A program made the position numbers and the translations under genes. Of a DNA stretch of 64,000 bases, positions 19,644 through 28,648 are shown piece by piece. Location of the stretch: the NCBI RefSeq assembly GCF_009729095.1, contig NZ_VTGX01000002.1, positions 62,001 through 126,000 on the forward strand, in the 5' to 3' direction. The notes beneath the pieces are model-generated. The model ran no database searches and was not told the origin of the DNA. It saw nothing but the letters and a program-made list of their open reading frames with translations. This stretch comes from Mycolicibacterium sp. CBMA 247. GTDB taxonomy: Bacteria > Actinomycetota > Actinomycetes > Mycobacteriales > Mycobacteriaceae. Position 1 is the stretch's first letter. Every line of letters starts with the position of its first letter.

Positions 19644-21103
19644 AGCATGCTCTCGGCGGCAGTAGGGATCGGCTCACTGAAAACCAGTCGGGGGATCTCG
19701 ATTTCGCGGTCGGTGCCCTCCAGAGACCGGAACCGCACCCTTACGGATTCGGCCCCGTCGGCGGTGTGCTGCTTGAGCGCCCAGGACCACAGCACGATCA
19801 CGTGCCCCAGATAGGCCGAATCGAGCATGCCGATCGCGTCGGGCAGCGACACCGGCCCTTCAGCCACCGCGCCGTTGATCAGCTCGGCCAGCTCGGCGGC
19901 ATCCACCTGGGAGGCCAGCGCCGAGAACGCCGACAGGTTCACCGCGCCCTCCGATGACTCGGCCTGCGACGGCGGGATGGCGTCCCGGATCTTGAAGGCC
20001 ACCGCGCCAATGGAATTGAAGTCCGTCCGGACGAGCGGCACCTCGATGCCGATGCGGCTGTCGGCAAGCGAGACGCTGAGCAGTTCGTGCGCGCCGGCCA
20101 ACGCATCGTTGAGCTGACGGGTGACACCACGGCTGTGTTCCAGCGTGCCGGAGGCGACGAAACGTTTGATCCGGCGGGCGCAGCGCTGCCGGGTCCGGCC
20201 CACCTCGGCGGTCTGCGCCGACACCAGGCTGAAGAACCCCGTCATCACCTCACGCAGGCCCGGGTCCAGGTGCGGCAGCTCACGGGTCACCGCCTCGATG
20301 TCGGTCACCAGTGCCGCCCGCTGCTCGGGGTCCTGGATCATCCGGGTGAACGCGGTGTAGGACGCGCTCTCACGGGAGGCGAACAGCGACTCGTAGTCGT
20401 CGAACAGCTGGCGCTGACGTTCCCGGTAACCGAGGTCGGTGTCGGCGGAGGCATCCAGCAGCCGGGTGGTGATGCGGTTCAGCATGCTGCCGTACTGCCC
20501 GATGTCGGAGACGATCTGCTCCATCTGCATGGCGATCGCGCGGGCATCGTCCTCGACGTCGACCAGGTCGGGTTCGGGCCGCTGCCCTTGGTCGAGGGCA
20601 TCCAATTCGTCACGCAGCTTGGCGATTTCGGCCTCGATATCGGCGCGGATGCGGTCCGGGTCGTTGCTGACCTGTCCGGCCACCCGCCGCAACCCCGCGG
20701 CGATACCCGTGATCGAGCCGCCGGTGGCGATGGTGTCCTCGCGGCGCATGCGGCGGGCGAAATCCAGCACGGCCCGGGCCTCGTAGGTGAGGTGGCAGAC
20801 GTTGCGTTCAACGTCGCCGGACTGCTCGGTGACCCGATGCAGCCAACCCTGACTGGCCCAATACTTGATCACCGCCAGACCCGACTGCTCGGTTTCGGAC
20901 CCCAGGTCGGCCAGGTCACGTTCCAGCCGGACCACCAGTTCGATCTCGGTGAGCTTGGCGCCGCGGTCGAGGTGGCGTTCCATCAACGTGAGGTACGTGG
21001 CCAGGTTGTTCGTCACCAACAACCGCGCTGAGCGCGAATCGGCCACCTCACGGTTGAGCTGGTAGAGCTGGTCCAGCGACCCACCGCCGGCGGCGTCAGG
21101 CAT
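19640..21103 (-). CDS. jetA: JetA/MksF-like kleisin subunit (DUF3375)
   Basis: The 487-aa protein matches the DUF3375 kleisin of Wadjet/Mks systems (MukF-like). An N-terminal winged-helix region (about residues 1-130, with LDQLYQLNREVADSRSARLL) leads into helical linkers, and the C-terminal part contacts the SMC head. It is the first gene of the operon. I chose the ATG at 21103; an upstream in-frame start at 21169 would add 22 residues of poor character. The promoter lies in the 144-bp gap to the divergent methyltransferase gene. Confidence 0.88.
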   Translation of the reverse strand: MPDAAGGGSLDQLYQLNREVADSRSARLLVTNNLATYLTLMERHLDRGAKLTEIELVVRLERDLADLGSETEQSGLAVIKYWASQGWLHRVTEQSGDVERNVCHLTYEARAVLDFARRMRREDTIATGGSITGIAAGLRRVAGQVSNDPDRIRADIEAEIAKLRDELDALDQGQRPEPDLVDVEDDARAIAMQMEQIVSDIGQYGSMLNRITTRLLDASADTDLGYRERQRQLFDDYESLFASRESASYTAFTRMIQDPEQRAALVTDIEAVTRELPHLDPGLREVMTGFFSLVSAQTAEVGRTRQRCARRIKRFVASGTLEHSRGVTRQLNDALAGAHELLSVSLADSRIGIEVPLVRTDFNSIGAVAFKIRDAIPPSQAESSEGAVNLSAFSALASQVDAAELAELINGAVAEGPVSLPDAIGMLDSAYLGHVIVLWSWALKQHTADGAESVRVRFRSLEGTDREIEIPRLVFSEPIPTAAESML

Positions 21104-21247
21104 GACCGGCCCTTGGTTTCGCAGTGGACATCCGCCCCACTTTAGGCGGCTGACGCGACAGGTCCCCACGCCAGTTCGGTTAGCTGTTCACCATCGCGAC
21201 CGGTCATTGTGACCGACACCTCACCCAACCTGCCCTAGAGTCGTCCG

Positions 21248-22336
21248 GTGACTCCCGCCAAGGTGCCGCCCGCCGCATTGGTTCGCGCCGTCGAACGCGT
21301 CCGCCATCATCTGCGCCGCATGCATCAACGCGCGGTGCCGCCGCCCGCGGCCATGCTGGAGATGATCCTGGGCGCCTGGGTCGCCCAGGGCATCGCGGCC
21401 GCCGCACAGCTCGGGGTGGCCGATGCCCTCTCCGGTGGCCCGCTGCACCCCGAGGAGCTGGCGCGCCGGGTCGACGCCAACCCCGACACCCTGGATCGGG
21501 TGATGCGCGCCCTGGTCAGCGAGGGTGTCTTCCGCCGCACCCGCGACGGGCGCTATGCGCTGAACCCTCTCGCCGACACCCTGCGCACCGACGCACCGGT
21601 ATCCATCGGTGCGATGGCGAGATTCGTGGGCTCGGCGCGGCATCGCGAGCACTGGAGCCAGCTCGGTGACGCGGTTCGCACCGGTGAGGCCGTCATCCCC
21701 AAGCTGCGCGGGAAAGGGGCGTTCGACTACATCTGCTCCGAGCCCGAACTCGCCGCGATCTTCAACGACGCCATGACCAGCATCTCCGAGCTGGCGATCG
21801 CGCCTGTGGTGGCGGCCTATGACTTCAGCCGGTTCGGCACCATCGCCGATGTCGGCGGCGGGCACGGCCGGCTGCTGGCCGCCGTACTGACCGCCACCCC
21901 GGCAGCCCGCGGGGTGCTCTACGACCTGCCTCAGGTGGTCGAGGGTGCACCAGAGATGTTGGGCAAGTACGGAGTGGCCGATCGAGTTCAGGTGATTCCC
22001 GGGTCGTTCTTCGACAGCGTTCCGGCCGGCGCCGACGCCTACCTGCTGAAAAACATCATTCATGACTGGCCCGACGACGAGGCTCTGACGATCCTGCGCA
22101 ATGTGCGTGCGGCCGCCGCCCCGGGCACCACCCTGCTGCTGGTCGAGGGAGTGATTCCCGACCACGACCGGGCGTTCTTGGGCAAGTGGACCGACATGGA
22201 GATGCTGGTCAGCATCGCGGCCCGGGAGCGCAGCAAGGAGGGCTACCGCCACCTCTACGAGCAGGCCGGGTTCAGGCTCACCCGCGTGGTGGAGACGGCC
22301 TCCCCGTTCAGCCTGGTGGAGGGTGAGGCTGTTTAA
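21248..22336 (+). CDS. SAM-dependent O-methyltransferase (acetylserotonin/plant O-MT type)
   Basis: The 362-aa protein has an N-terminal dimerisation winged helix (about residues 30-110: LEMILGAWVAQGIAAAAQLGVADAL). The methyltransferase domain contains DVGGGHG (SAM binding) and KNIIHDWPDDEALTILRN, whose His is the general base in this family. It methylates a hydroxyl on a small, usually aromatic, acceptor; the acceptor is unknown. The start is GTG at 21248. It is divergent from jetA and convergent with the TetR gene, with a 4-bp overlap of the stops. Confidence 0.88.
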   Translation: MTPAKVPPAALVRAVERVRHHLRRMHQRAVPPPAAMLEMILGAWVAQGIAAAAQLGVADALSGGPLHPEELARRVDANPDTLDRVMRALVSEGVFRRTRDGRYALNPLADTLRTDAPVSIGAMARFVGSARHREHWSQLGDAVRTGEAVIPKLRGKGAFDYICSEPELAAIFNDAMTSISELAIAPVVAAYDFSRFGTIADVGGGHGRLLAAVLTATPAARGVLYDLPQVVEGAPEMLGKYGVADRVQVIPGSFFDSVPAGADAYLLKNIIHDWPDDEALTILRNVRAAAAPGTTLLLVEGVIPDHDRAFLGKWTDMEMLVSIAARERSKEGYRHLYEQAGFRLTRVVETASPFSLVEGEAV

Positions 22337-22953
22337 CCCGCGATGGGGTGGCTGCCGGTATCCGACGGCGTGCCCTTCAGGCCGCGCCAGAACAGATTGA
22401 TCATCAACTCGGCGGCCTCGCTGACGTCGGCGTCCCCGGTGCTGACCCGGCTGGCGATCGCCTCGCCGGCACCCACCAGGGCGACTGCCATCATCTCGAA
22501 GTCGCTGTCGGGCTGAGGATTACGCGTACCGGTGCTCAGCAGGCGGGCCACCAGGTCGATGATCCGTTCGCGGCCCTCACGCACGGTGTGGGCGAACGCC
22601 TGTGAGCTGGTGGCCTGGGTGTAGAGCACCATCCACGACGCCCGGTTGGTGTCGATGTAGGTCAAAAACGCCAGTACGGCGTTGCGCAGCAGATCCTTGG
22701 GGCTCTGGGTGAGGTCGATCTCCGCACGCACCACATCCACGAACCGGGTCAGCTCACGGTTCAGGCACGCGCCGAACAGCTCCTCCTTGGAGCCGTAGTA
22801 CAGGTAGAGCATCGGCTTGGAGATCTCGGCCTCCGCGGCGATCGCGTCCATCGAGGTCTCGTGGTAGCCGTTGACCGAGAAAATCTGCACTGCCGCGTCG
22901 AGCATCTGCTGTTCGCGTACGGCCCGCGGCAGCCGCTTGGTTCCACCGGCCAT
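22333..22953 (-). CDS. TetR family regulator, Rv0238 ortholog
   Basis: The 206-aa TetR protein begins MAGGTKRLPRAVREQQMLDAAV, the N-terminus I recall for Rv0238, with helix-turn-helix TSMDAIAAEAEISKPMLYLYYGSKEELF. I used the ATG at 22953; longer in-frame extensions upstream are of poor coding quality. In M. tuberculosis Rv0238 adjoins lpqI on one side and vapBC24 then htdX on the other. Here the catabolic island and the jet operon fill those two gaps. Its targets are unknown. Confidence 0.88.
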   Translation of the reverse strand: MAGGTKRLPRAVREQQMLDAAVQIFSVNGYHETSMDAIAAEAEISKPMLYLYYGSKEELFGACLNRELTRFVDVVRAEIDLTQSPKDLLRNAVLAFLTYIDTNRASWMVLYTQATSSQAFAHTVREGRERIIDLVARLLSTGTRNPQPDSDFEMMAVALVGAGEAIASRVSTGDADVSEAAELMINLFWRGLKGTPSDTGSHPIAG

Positions 22954-23253
22954 CCGAACAGCGTAGCTTCTCGCGTCAGGGCACCAGCGCGGCGTTGCCC
23001 GCGATGGCCGACGCGCAGCCAGACAGGGGCGACGGCGTGAAGCCGTGTGGCGGCCAGTGTGCGCGCCACCGATACGAGGCTCCAAACACGCGGTATCGAG
23101 GAAACCGTCGCTGCTAATTCTTGAGCAGTTGGCCGTTGTACAGGCCGTCGAGCCGCAAACAAGCCATGAAATGCAGTCAGCCTTCTGCCCGCGCCGCCCA
23201 CATGCATCGAGGCGGTGCGTCGAACAAGGTGGCTACTCCAATATGATTTGTCT
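22954..23253. other. Divergent intergenic region between the TetR and Lrp genes
   Basis: These 300 bp must hold both promoters. I see no convincing gene, RNA or strong palindrome. Base composition is lower in GC than the flanking genes, and the region marks the left boundary of the catabolic island. Confidence 0.5.
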
Positions 23254-23712
23254 GTGTCGGACAAGCTCGACGAGTTGGATCGCTCAATTCTCACCCATCT
23301 GCAAGAAGACGGTCGCAAGCCCTTCCGTGAGATAGGGCGAGCGCTGCAAGTCGCAGAGGCGACGGTGCGGACAAGAGTGAAGCGCTTGCAGACGGCAGGG
23401 CTGCTGAACATCGTGGCATATGTCGATCCGATGCAAATGGGCAGCTATACGTTGACCCTATTACTCGTGGTGATCGAACCCGATCACCACGCCGATGCTG
23501 TCGAATTGCTCATGCAGCGACCAGAAGTGAGTTACTTGGCGTCCGCACTTAGCGACCGAGCGGATCTTCTGGTCGAATTCTCTGCCAGTGACGACCACCA
23601 GAGATGGGAATTCGTCAACCTCGTCCGGCAAATTCCTGGCGTTAGCCGTGCAGAGTTCCTACCGATCATTCGGACGCACAAATTCTTCTACCGGTTGCCT
23701 ACCGGCCAGTGA
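23254..23712 (+). CDS. Lrp/AsnC family transcriptional regulator
   Basis: The 152-aa protein has an N-terminal AsnC helix-turn-helix (KLDELDRSILTHLQEDGRK, then FREIGRALQVAEATVRTRVKRL). A ligand-binding RAM domain follows (about residues 70-145: YTLTLLLVVIEPDHHADAVELL) ending EFLPIIRTHKFFYRLP. The GTG at 23254 gives the usual MSDKLDELD start. Lrp-type proteins sense amino acids or related small molecules. It faces the seven-gene catabolic operon tail to tail and is the only regulator in the island, so it is the best candidate to control it. Confidence 0.9.
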   Translation: MSDKLDELDRSILTHLQEDGRKPFREIGRALQVAEATVRTRVKRLQTAGLLNIVAYVDPMQMGSYTLTLLLVVIEPDHHADAVELLMQRPEVSYLASALSDRADLLVEFSASDDHQRWEFVNLVRQIPGVSRAEFLPIIRTHKFFYRLPTGQ

Positions 23713-23752
23713 GGCACCCTGCCGTGGGCGGTGGGGTGCTTTTTGAAACGAC

Positions 23753-23793
23753 AATGGTCCTCGCCGCATCCATATGATGCGGCGAGGACCATT
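23753..23793. terminator. Bidirectional hairpin between lrp and the permease
   Basis: Perfect 18-bp arms (23753-23770 and 23776-23793) surround a CATAT loop in the 89-bp gap between convergent genes. AA/TT flanks and a short T run give a good terminator for both strands. Confidence 0.88.
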
Positions 23794-23801
23794 TATCGTT
23801 G

Positions 23802-25277
23802 CTATCGCGCCTCGGGAGCCACGTCAATCGGTTCTGGATTGCGTAGTCGCAGTGGGCGGCCGTCCTGAACGACGCGGCGGATGATGTAGAGCAGCACCGA
23901 GATCGAGAGCACCGCGATGCTGATCAGTATCTCTCGCAAGCCGCCGTACCCGGTGATCCCTGCATTTGCCGCTCCGACCACGAGCACCACCGCGTCCACG
24001 CACGCAATGGCCATCGCAATCCCAACCCAGAGCCTCGGCAGTTTGGTTTCACGATTGGGCGCCACCCCCGCACGCCGCAAGAACACGTAGCCGAGCAGGG
24101 CCAGGATGTGGCACACGATGATGCCGATCATGCCGGCCACGACTACGGCCAGTGTCGACCCCACCACGAAGATCAGGATGATGTTGAGGATCACGTCCAT
24201 CGACATCGCACGGCCCGGCACGCCGAACCGATTGAGCGCTGAGAGCTGTTTGATGGTCAGGCCGTTATTGGCGCAACCGTGCAACACCCGGCCACCGTCG
24301 GCGGTCGTCATCACCATCAGCAGAACCAGACCCGCGATGATGCAGACCGTCATGAACGCCCCTTGCGCACCGAAGATGCGCTCGAATGCCGTCACATAGA
24401 ACGCCGTTGGATCCTGCGCGATCTCTTCCTTGCCGACCACGCCGCCGACTCCAAGCGGCACCAGTGCGTAAACGACGACGCAGAACACGCCGGCCATGCG
24501 AAGCGCACGGCGAGAATCCCGGGCGGGCTTCTTGTACTCGGGCGTGAACGTCGCGACCGCTTCGATGCCGTAGACCGACCAGAATTGGATCAGTGCCCAT
24601 GCGGCGATCACCTTCCACACCGGGAACCCACCCGCAGTCCAGTCGGCGCTGAGCAACGACGCTGACCAGGCATCAGTGAAGAGCGGAGCCAGGATGAACG
24701 CAAGGATCGGGACGATGACGAGCGCACCGGTGACATAGATCGCGCTCATCGCCACGCGCATTCCGAGAATGTTGAATCCCCATGACAGCAACAGAATCAG
24801 AACCGCGAACAGATGCTCGATACCCAACTCGTTGCCGAGGAAGGGCACCGTGCCGGTCAGCGAGCTGAACCATTGTGCCTTCAGCAAGCTTCCGATCTGC
24901 AACGAATAGATCGCCAGCGAGCTGGCCCACGCGAACCAATAGCCGAAGGCCGCGGCTGGCCCTGCGAACACGTTGCGGTTCTTCCAGCCCTCGTTCGCAT
25001 ACACCGCGATGCCGCCCGACTTCTGCGGAAACATCGAACTCATCTCGGAGTAGATGACGTTCTGCAGTGCCGCAAACACGGCAGCGAGGAATGACAAGAT
25101 GATCGCCGGGATCGCGCCAAGGGCACCGATGGTGTAGCCGATACCGATGAAGAGCGCGGCCGGGATGGACAGGCTGATAGCGAACCCGTCCCACCAGTAG
25201 AGGGACTGAGTGATGTGCCCCTCGGTCCGGGTGGCGACGGAATCGCGTTCCGGCTGTTGGGCATTCGTAGTTGCCAT
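23802..25277 (-). CDS. APC superfamily amino acid/amine permease
   Basis: The 491-aa protein has about 12 membrane segments, with a first helix at about residues 28-55 (GFAISLSIPAALFIGIGYTIG). Unwound-helix glycines are typical of the APC fold, and a conserved YGIEAVATFTPEYKKPARDSRRAL stretch occurs after the sixth helix. It imports amino acids, amines or related nitrogen compounds with a cation. It is the last gene of the minus-strand operon, 77 bp after the Rieske reductase. Its presence suggests the island's substrate, or a released part of it, is an amino-acid-like molecule. Confidence 0.9.
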   Translation of the reverse strand: MATTNAQQPERDSVATRTEGHITQSLYWWDGFAISLSIPAALFIGIGYTIGALGAIPAIILSFLAAVFAALQNVIYSEMSSMFPQKSGGIAVYANEGWKNRNVFAGPAAAFGYWFAWASSLAIYSLQIGSLLKAQWFSSLTGTVPFLGNELGIEHLFAVLILLLSWGFNILGMRVAMSAIYVTGALVIVPILAFILAPLFTDAWSASLLSADWTAGGFPVWKVIAAWALIQFWSVYGIEAVATFTPEYKKPARDSRRALRMAGVFCVVVYALVPLGVGGVVGKEEIAQDPTAFYVTAFERIFGAQGAFMTVCIIAGLVLLMVMTTADGGRVLHGCANNGLTIKQLSALNRFGVPGRAMSMDVILNIILIFVVGSTLAVVVAGMIGIIVCHILALLGYVFLRRAGVAPNRETKLPRLWVGIAMAIACVDAVVLVVGAANAGITGYGGLREILISIAVLSISVLLYIIRRVVQDGRPLRLRNPEPIDVAPEAR

Positions 25278-25354
25278 AGATGGGTTCTTCCTTGACGGGT
25301 GGCGCTGGGGGGGTGGGGTCGATATCCCGGGTGACCGCCGACGGCGGCTCGGAC

Positions 25355-26326
25355 TCAGAGGTCGACCGTGAGTTCGGACGACAGGCTGCGCGATACGCAG
25401 GGCAAGAAGGCGCCGGCTCGGCGCTCGTTCTCGGTGAGTAACTCGTCACGGTGATCGGGTTCACCTGCTGTCACCGTCACCTGGCACGTGCCACAGATGC
25501 CCATCTCGCACGATGAGGGCACATCGATACCGGCGCGACGAATACTCTCCAAATACGTCTCGCCGGGCTGGACCGATACCGTCACGCCGGACCGGCCACA
25601 AATGATCTTTCGATCCGGGTCGGACACCGTCACGGCGGGCCGGACCGGAGCGAAGCGTTCGATGTGCAACGCCTGATCCGGACCGAGCCCGACCACGGCC
25701 TCGGCCTCCAGGTCGTCAAGTAGCGGAGCCGGCCCGCACGCATAGACCGCTGTCGCCGTGCAGTCGGCGAGAAGCTCTCGCGCACACGGAATCCCGGCAA
25801 GGTCGGTCTGCACCACCTGCACGCCGGGGGCGATCGCAGACAACTCGTCGACGAACGCCATATGCGTGTGATTCCGGCCCAGGTAGACGAACCGTGCCGA
25901 AACACCCTGCGCCGCAACCTGACGGAACATGGGCAGAAGCGGCGTGATGCCGATGCCACCGGCGATGAACAGGTATGAGTCCGCTTCGAGCAACTCGAAG
26001 TTGTTCCGTACGCCGACGATCTTCACCACGTCACCCGCCCGTAGTGCGTGCATCTCCCGCGATCCGCCCCGCCCGTCGGGTACCAGCCGAGTGGCGACCT
26101 TATAGGCCGTACGGTCCTCCACCTCGCCGCAGAGCGAGTACTGGCGTCTGATGCCGCTCGGCAACGCGATCTCGAGGTGCGCTCCCGGAGTCCATGGCGG
26201 AAGAACCGAACGATCTTTTCGTTCCAGCTGGAACGACAAGACCCCGTCGGCTTCGAACCGGATCTGCCGGACGATCACTTCGAACTCTGCGCCGGTGGCG
26301 CCCGCGGGCGGGATCGGTGCGGTCAT
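25355..26326 (-). CDS. PDR/VanB-type oxygenase reductase (FMN, NAD(P)H, [2Fe-2S])
   Basis: The 323-aa electron-transfer protein has the phthalate dioxygenase reductase order. First comes a flavin domain (RQYSLCGEV, with the RxYS motif near residue 62). A nucleotide domain follows (FIAGGIGITPLLPM, and VYACGPAPLLDDLE). The C-terminal plant-type ferredoxin carries CEMGICGTC and a fourth Cys in LPC. It passes electrons from NAD(P)H to the Rieske oxygenase encoded 9 bp upstream. It is full length and all cofactor residues are visible. Confidence 0.93.
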   Translation of the reverse strand: MTAPIPPAGATGAEFEVIVRQIRFEADGVLSFQLERKDRSVLPPWTPGAHLEIALPSGIRRQYSLCGEVEDRTAYKVATRLVPDGRGGSREMHALRAGDVVKIVGVRNNFELLEADSYLFIAGGIGITPLLPMFRQVAAQGVSARFVYLGRNHTHMAFVDELSAIAPGVQVVQTDLAGIPCARELLADCTATAVYACGPAPLLDDLEAEAVVGLGPDQALHIERFAPVRPAVTVSDPDRKIICGRSGVTVSVQPGETYLESIRRAGIDVPSSCEMGICGTCQVTVTAGEPDHRDELLTENERRAGAFLPCVSRSLSSELTVDL

Positions 26327-26335
26327 GCTCTTTCC

Positions 26336-27364
26336 TCAGGCGCTCGGGCTCGGATTGTCAACCCGGCCCATCAAGTCGGTGAACGCCCGCCGGTAATTGA
26401 GCGTGAAGAGGTCTGCCGGCGCCGAAAACTCTTCGAACTCGTTGTCCCACGGTACCTCTCGCGGTTCGATGCGCTCGGCAATGGGCAAGTCTTCCCGGTA
26501 GACGCGCTGTTCGAGCTCCAGGCTCTCCCCCAGAGTCGAGCCTTTGTAACCCACTTCATTGGCTACACCCCAGAAGATCTTCACGTGATCGAAGGCGATG
26601 GGACTGGGGAAGCCAGCCACCACCCGCGTGCCCAACGTCGATGAGGTGAAGGTGATCGCGGCGAGTCCGGGCGCGACGCAGTGATAACGCATCGTCTGGT
26701 CGCCCGAGTTGTTCCACTCGCCCTCCGTCGCGAGGAGTTCGCGATCCATCCACACGTCGAGGCCGTCGCGGCGTACGTTGAGCGGCTCCACCACTTCCGG
26801 AACGTCGCCCATGGTCTCGCGGTGGACGAACGGGAAATGCGCGACATCGCGAAAGTTCTCGATGGCGACGGCAACACCGGTCGGGGAGTCCAATGGTGTT
26901 GCCGCCAACCATTCGAGGTTGACATCGTGCCATTCTGCGAGGTCGTACATGTCGACAACCGGGTCTTCGAGACACGTCCACACGTGCCCGAAACGCTCGA
27001 CTACCGGGTACACCTTCACCTTCGCCTTGGGCGGGATCTTGGCCTGATCCTCCAGCGACGGGATGTAGGTGCACCTGCCGGTCTCTCCAGAGAATCGCCA
27101 CCCGTGATACGAGCACGCGATGTCGTTGCCGTGCTGCGCACCGATCACGAAACTCCCACCGCGATGCGGGCATCGGCTCGGCAGCACCGCGGCCACGCCG
27201 TCCGCACGGCGGAACACGACAAGGTTTACTCCGAGCAGTGTCGCTTGTTGAGGCTTGGCCAGGTCCGCTGATCGGGCGACCGGGAACCACGAGCGCCGCA
27301 TAGCACGTTCGGCGAGATCGCGTTTGGGCAGCAGGCTACCTGAGGGCGGCATGACGGAGGTCAT
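26336..27364 (-). CDS. Rieske non-haem iron oxygenase, VanA-like
   Basis: The 342-aa oxygenase component has Rieske ligands CPHRGG and CSYHGW at about residues 68-90. The mononuclear iron motif is DVAHFPFVHRE near residue 170. Length and layout fit single-component-type VanA oxygenases, which hydroxylate or demethylate aromatic or N-methyl substrates, with the adjacent reductase as partner. I chose the ATG at 27364 because AAAGGA lies about nine bases upstream; an in-frame ATG at 27391 lacks one. It shares an operon with an SDR and a VOC protein. The substrate is not identifiable. Confidence 0.92.
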   Translation of the reverse strand: MTSVMPPSGSLLPKRDLAERAMRRSWFPVARSADLAKPQQATLLGVNLVVFRRADGVAAVLPSRCPHRGGSFVIGAQHGNDIACSYHGWRFSGETGRCTYIPSLEDQAKIPPKAKVKVYPVVERFGHVWTCLEDPVVDMYDLAEWHDVNLEWLAATPLDSPTGVAVAIENFRDVAHFPFVHRETMGDVPEVVEPLNVRRDGLDVWMDRELLATEGEWNNSGDQTMRYHCVAPGLAAITFTSSTLGTRVVAGFPSPIAFDHVKIFWGVANEVGYKGSTLGESLELEQRVYREDLPIAERIEPREVPWDNEFEEFSAPADLFTLNYRRAFTDLMGRVDNPSPSA

Positions 27365-27417
27365 TCCGGGGTCCTTTCTGGTGTGAATCAATGTGCCGGT
27401 GACGATCTGAGGGTTTC

Positions 27418-28170
27418 TCAGATACCGACGATGAGTGCGCCCCCGTTGGGACCCAGTACCTGGCCGGTGATGAACGCTGCCTTGTCAGAGGCCAGGAAGG
27501 CCACCGGATCGGCAATGTCGTTGGGCTGTCCCAGTCGTTTGATCGGGATCGCGGCGATCTCCTCCTCGATGCGATCCTCCGGCACCATGCGCGTGGCGAT
27601 CGCACCAGGCGTTACGGCGTTGACCAGGATTCCGTCCTCTGCGAACTCCTTGGCCATGGCTTTCATCAGGCCGAGCTGCGCTGCCTTCGACGTCATGTAT
27701 CCGTAGGAGTGGCCGTCGGGCACCTGTCCCCATTGCGAGGAGATGAAGATGACGCGCGGCGCGGCGCTCTTGCGCAGGTGCGGCACCGCCGCCCGGCCCA
27801 GATAGAGCGGACCCTTGACGTTCACTGCCATGATCTTGTCGAAGTCATCGTCATCGGTGTCCTCCAACCCGGTCAGCGTGAACAACCGGCCGGCATTGTT
27901 CACCAGCACGTCGAGGCCACCGAACTCCGAGACCGCAATCTGAACCAGGCCTTCGCATTGCTCGCGATCGGACACGTCGGTCGTGACGGCGTGCACCTTG
28001 ATGCCCTTGTCGGCCAGGCGGATGCGGGTCTGCTCCAGTTCAGCGGCGTCGATGTCGCTGATCACCAGGTGTGCGCCCTCGGATCCCAGCGCGTCGGCAA
28101 TCGCGGCTCCGATGCCGCGCGCGGCACCGGTCACCAGCGCAACGCGACCGGCTAGTCCGTAATCACTCAT
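27418..28170 (-). CDS. Short-chain dehydrogenase/reductase
   Basis: The 250-aa classical SDR has the TGAARGIG cofactor site (about residues 14-21), the NNAG motif, ISSQWG with the catalytic Ser and YMTSK with the catalytic Tyr and Lys. It ends in GQVLGPNGGALIVGI. DIDAAE after the second strand suggests NAD(H) preference. Its start overlaps the VOC stop by 4 bp. A role in oxidising an alcohol formed in the island's pathway is inferred from context. Confidence 0.92.
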   Translation of the reverse strand: MSDYGLAGRVALVTGAARGIGAAIADALGSEGAHLVISDIDAAELEQTRIRLADKGIKVHAVTTDVSDREQCEGLVQIAVSEFGGLDVLVNNAGRLFTLTGLEDTDDDDFDKIMAVNVKGPLYLGRAAVPHLRKSAAPRVIFISSQWGQVPDGHSYGYMTSKAAQLGLMKAMAKEFAEDGILVNAVTPGAIATRMVPEDRIEEEIAAIPIKRLGQPNDIADPVAFLASDKAAFITGQVLGPNGGALIVGI

Positions 28171-28613
28171 CGAAGCGAGCCCTCGGTGTGCGGCTCGGTG
28201 GCGTACAGCAGGTTGCCATCTGGGTCATAGAACGGGCGGAAGCGGTACCAGACTCCGCTGGGGTGCTCCCACGGGATGTTCTCGTGGTGTGCCCACTCAA
28301 CCTTTCCGTCGAGATATGCCACGGCCTCGTCGAGGTCCTTCACGTGGAAGGCGAAGGAGTCGAGGCCAGGCGGGTTGTCCGCGTTGACGTGAGTGCGATT
28401 GGGAGCGTGCTCGCCGACCTTGGATTCGAAAATGTAGAACACGATGTTGCCGAAGTCGATCGACGCCCAGCCTTGGTCCTTCTCGTAGGGCAAGAAGAAC
28501 GGCAGCCCGAGTACGCCGTGGTAGAACTCGACCAGTCGATCGACGTCCTTGGTCAGGATGTCGCTGTTGTCGATGCCGTTGCGGAACAGCGTCGTAGGTG
28601 TCGTGTCCGACAT
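28167..28613 (-). CDS. VOC (glyoxalase/extradiol dioxygenase) superfamily protein
   Basis: The 148-aa protein has two beta-alpha-beta-beta-beta modules. Module one spans about residues 10-65 (NSDILTKDVDRLVEFYHGVLGLPFF). Module two spans about 80-140 (SFAFHVKDLDEAVAYLDG, ending FYDPDGNLLYATEP). Metal-ligand positions are plausible, with a His in FAFHV and a late Glu. The family includes isomerases, ring-cleaving dioxygenases and resistance proteins, so the reaction is open. AAAGGAAA lies nine bases before the ATG. It sits between the hydrolase genes and the SDR. Confidence 0.82.
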   Translation of the reverse strand: MSDTTPTTLFRNGIDNSDILTKDVDRLVEFYHGVLGLPFFLPYEKDQGWASIDFGNIVFYIFESKVGEHAPNRTHVNADNPPGLDSFAFHVKDLDEAVAYLDGKVEWAHHENIPWEHPSGVWYRFRPFYDPDGNLLYATEPHTEGSLR

Positions 28614-28648
28614 GGTGCGTTGTTTCCTTTCTCAGTGGTGATATGGGG

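Noticed and set aside
22954-23253. Remnant gene or tRNA between the TetR and Lrp genes
   Set aside because: Short frames here have no family resemblance and no cloverleaf could be folded by eye.
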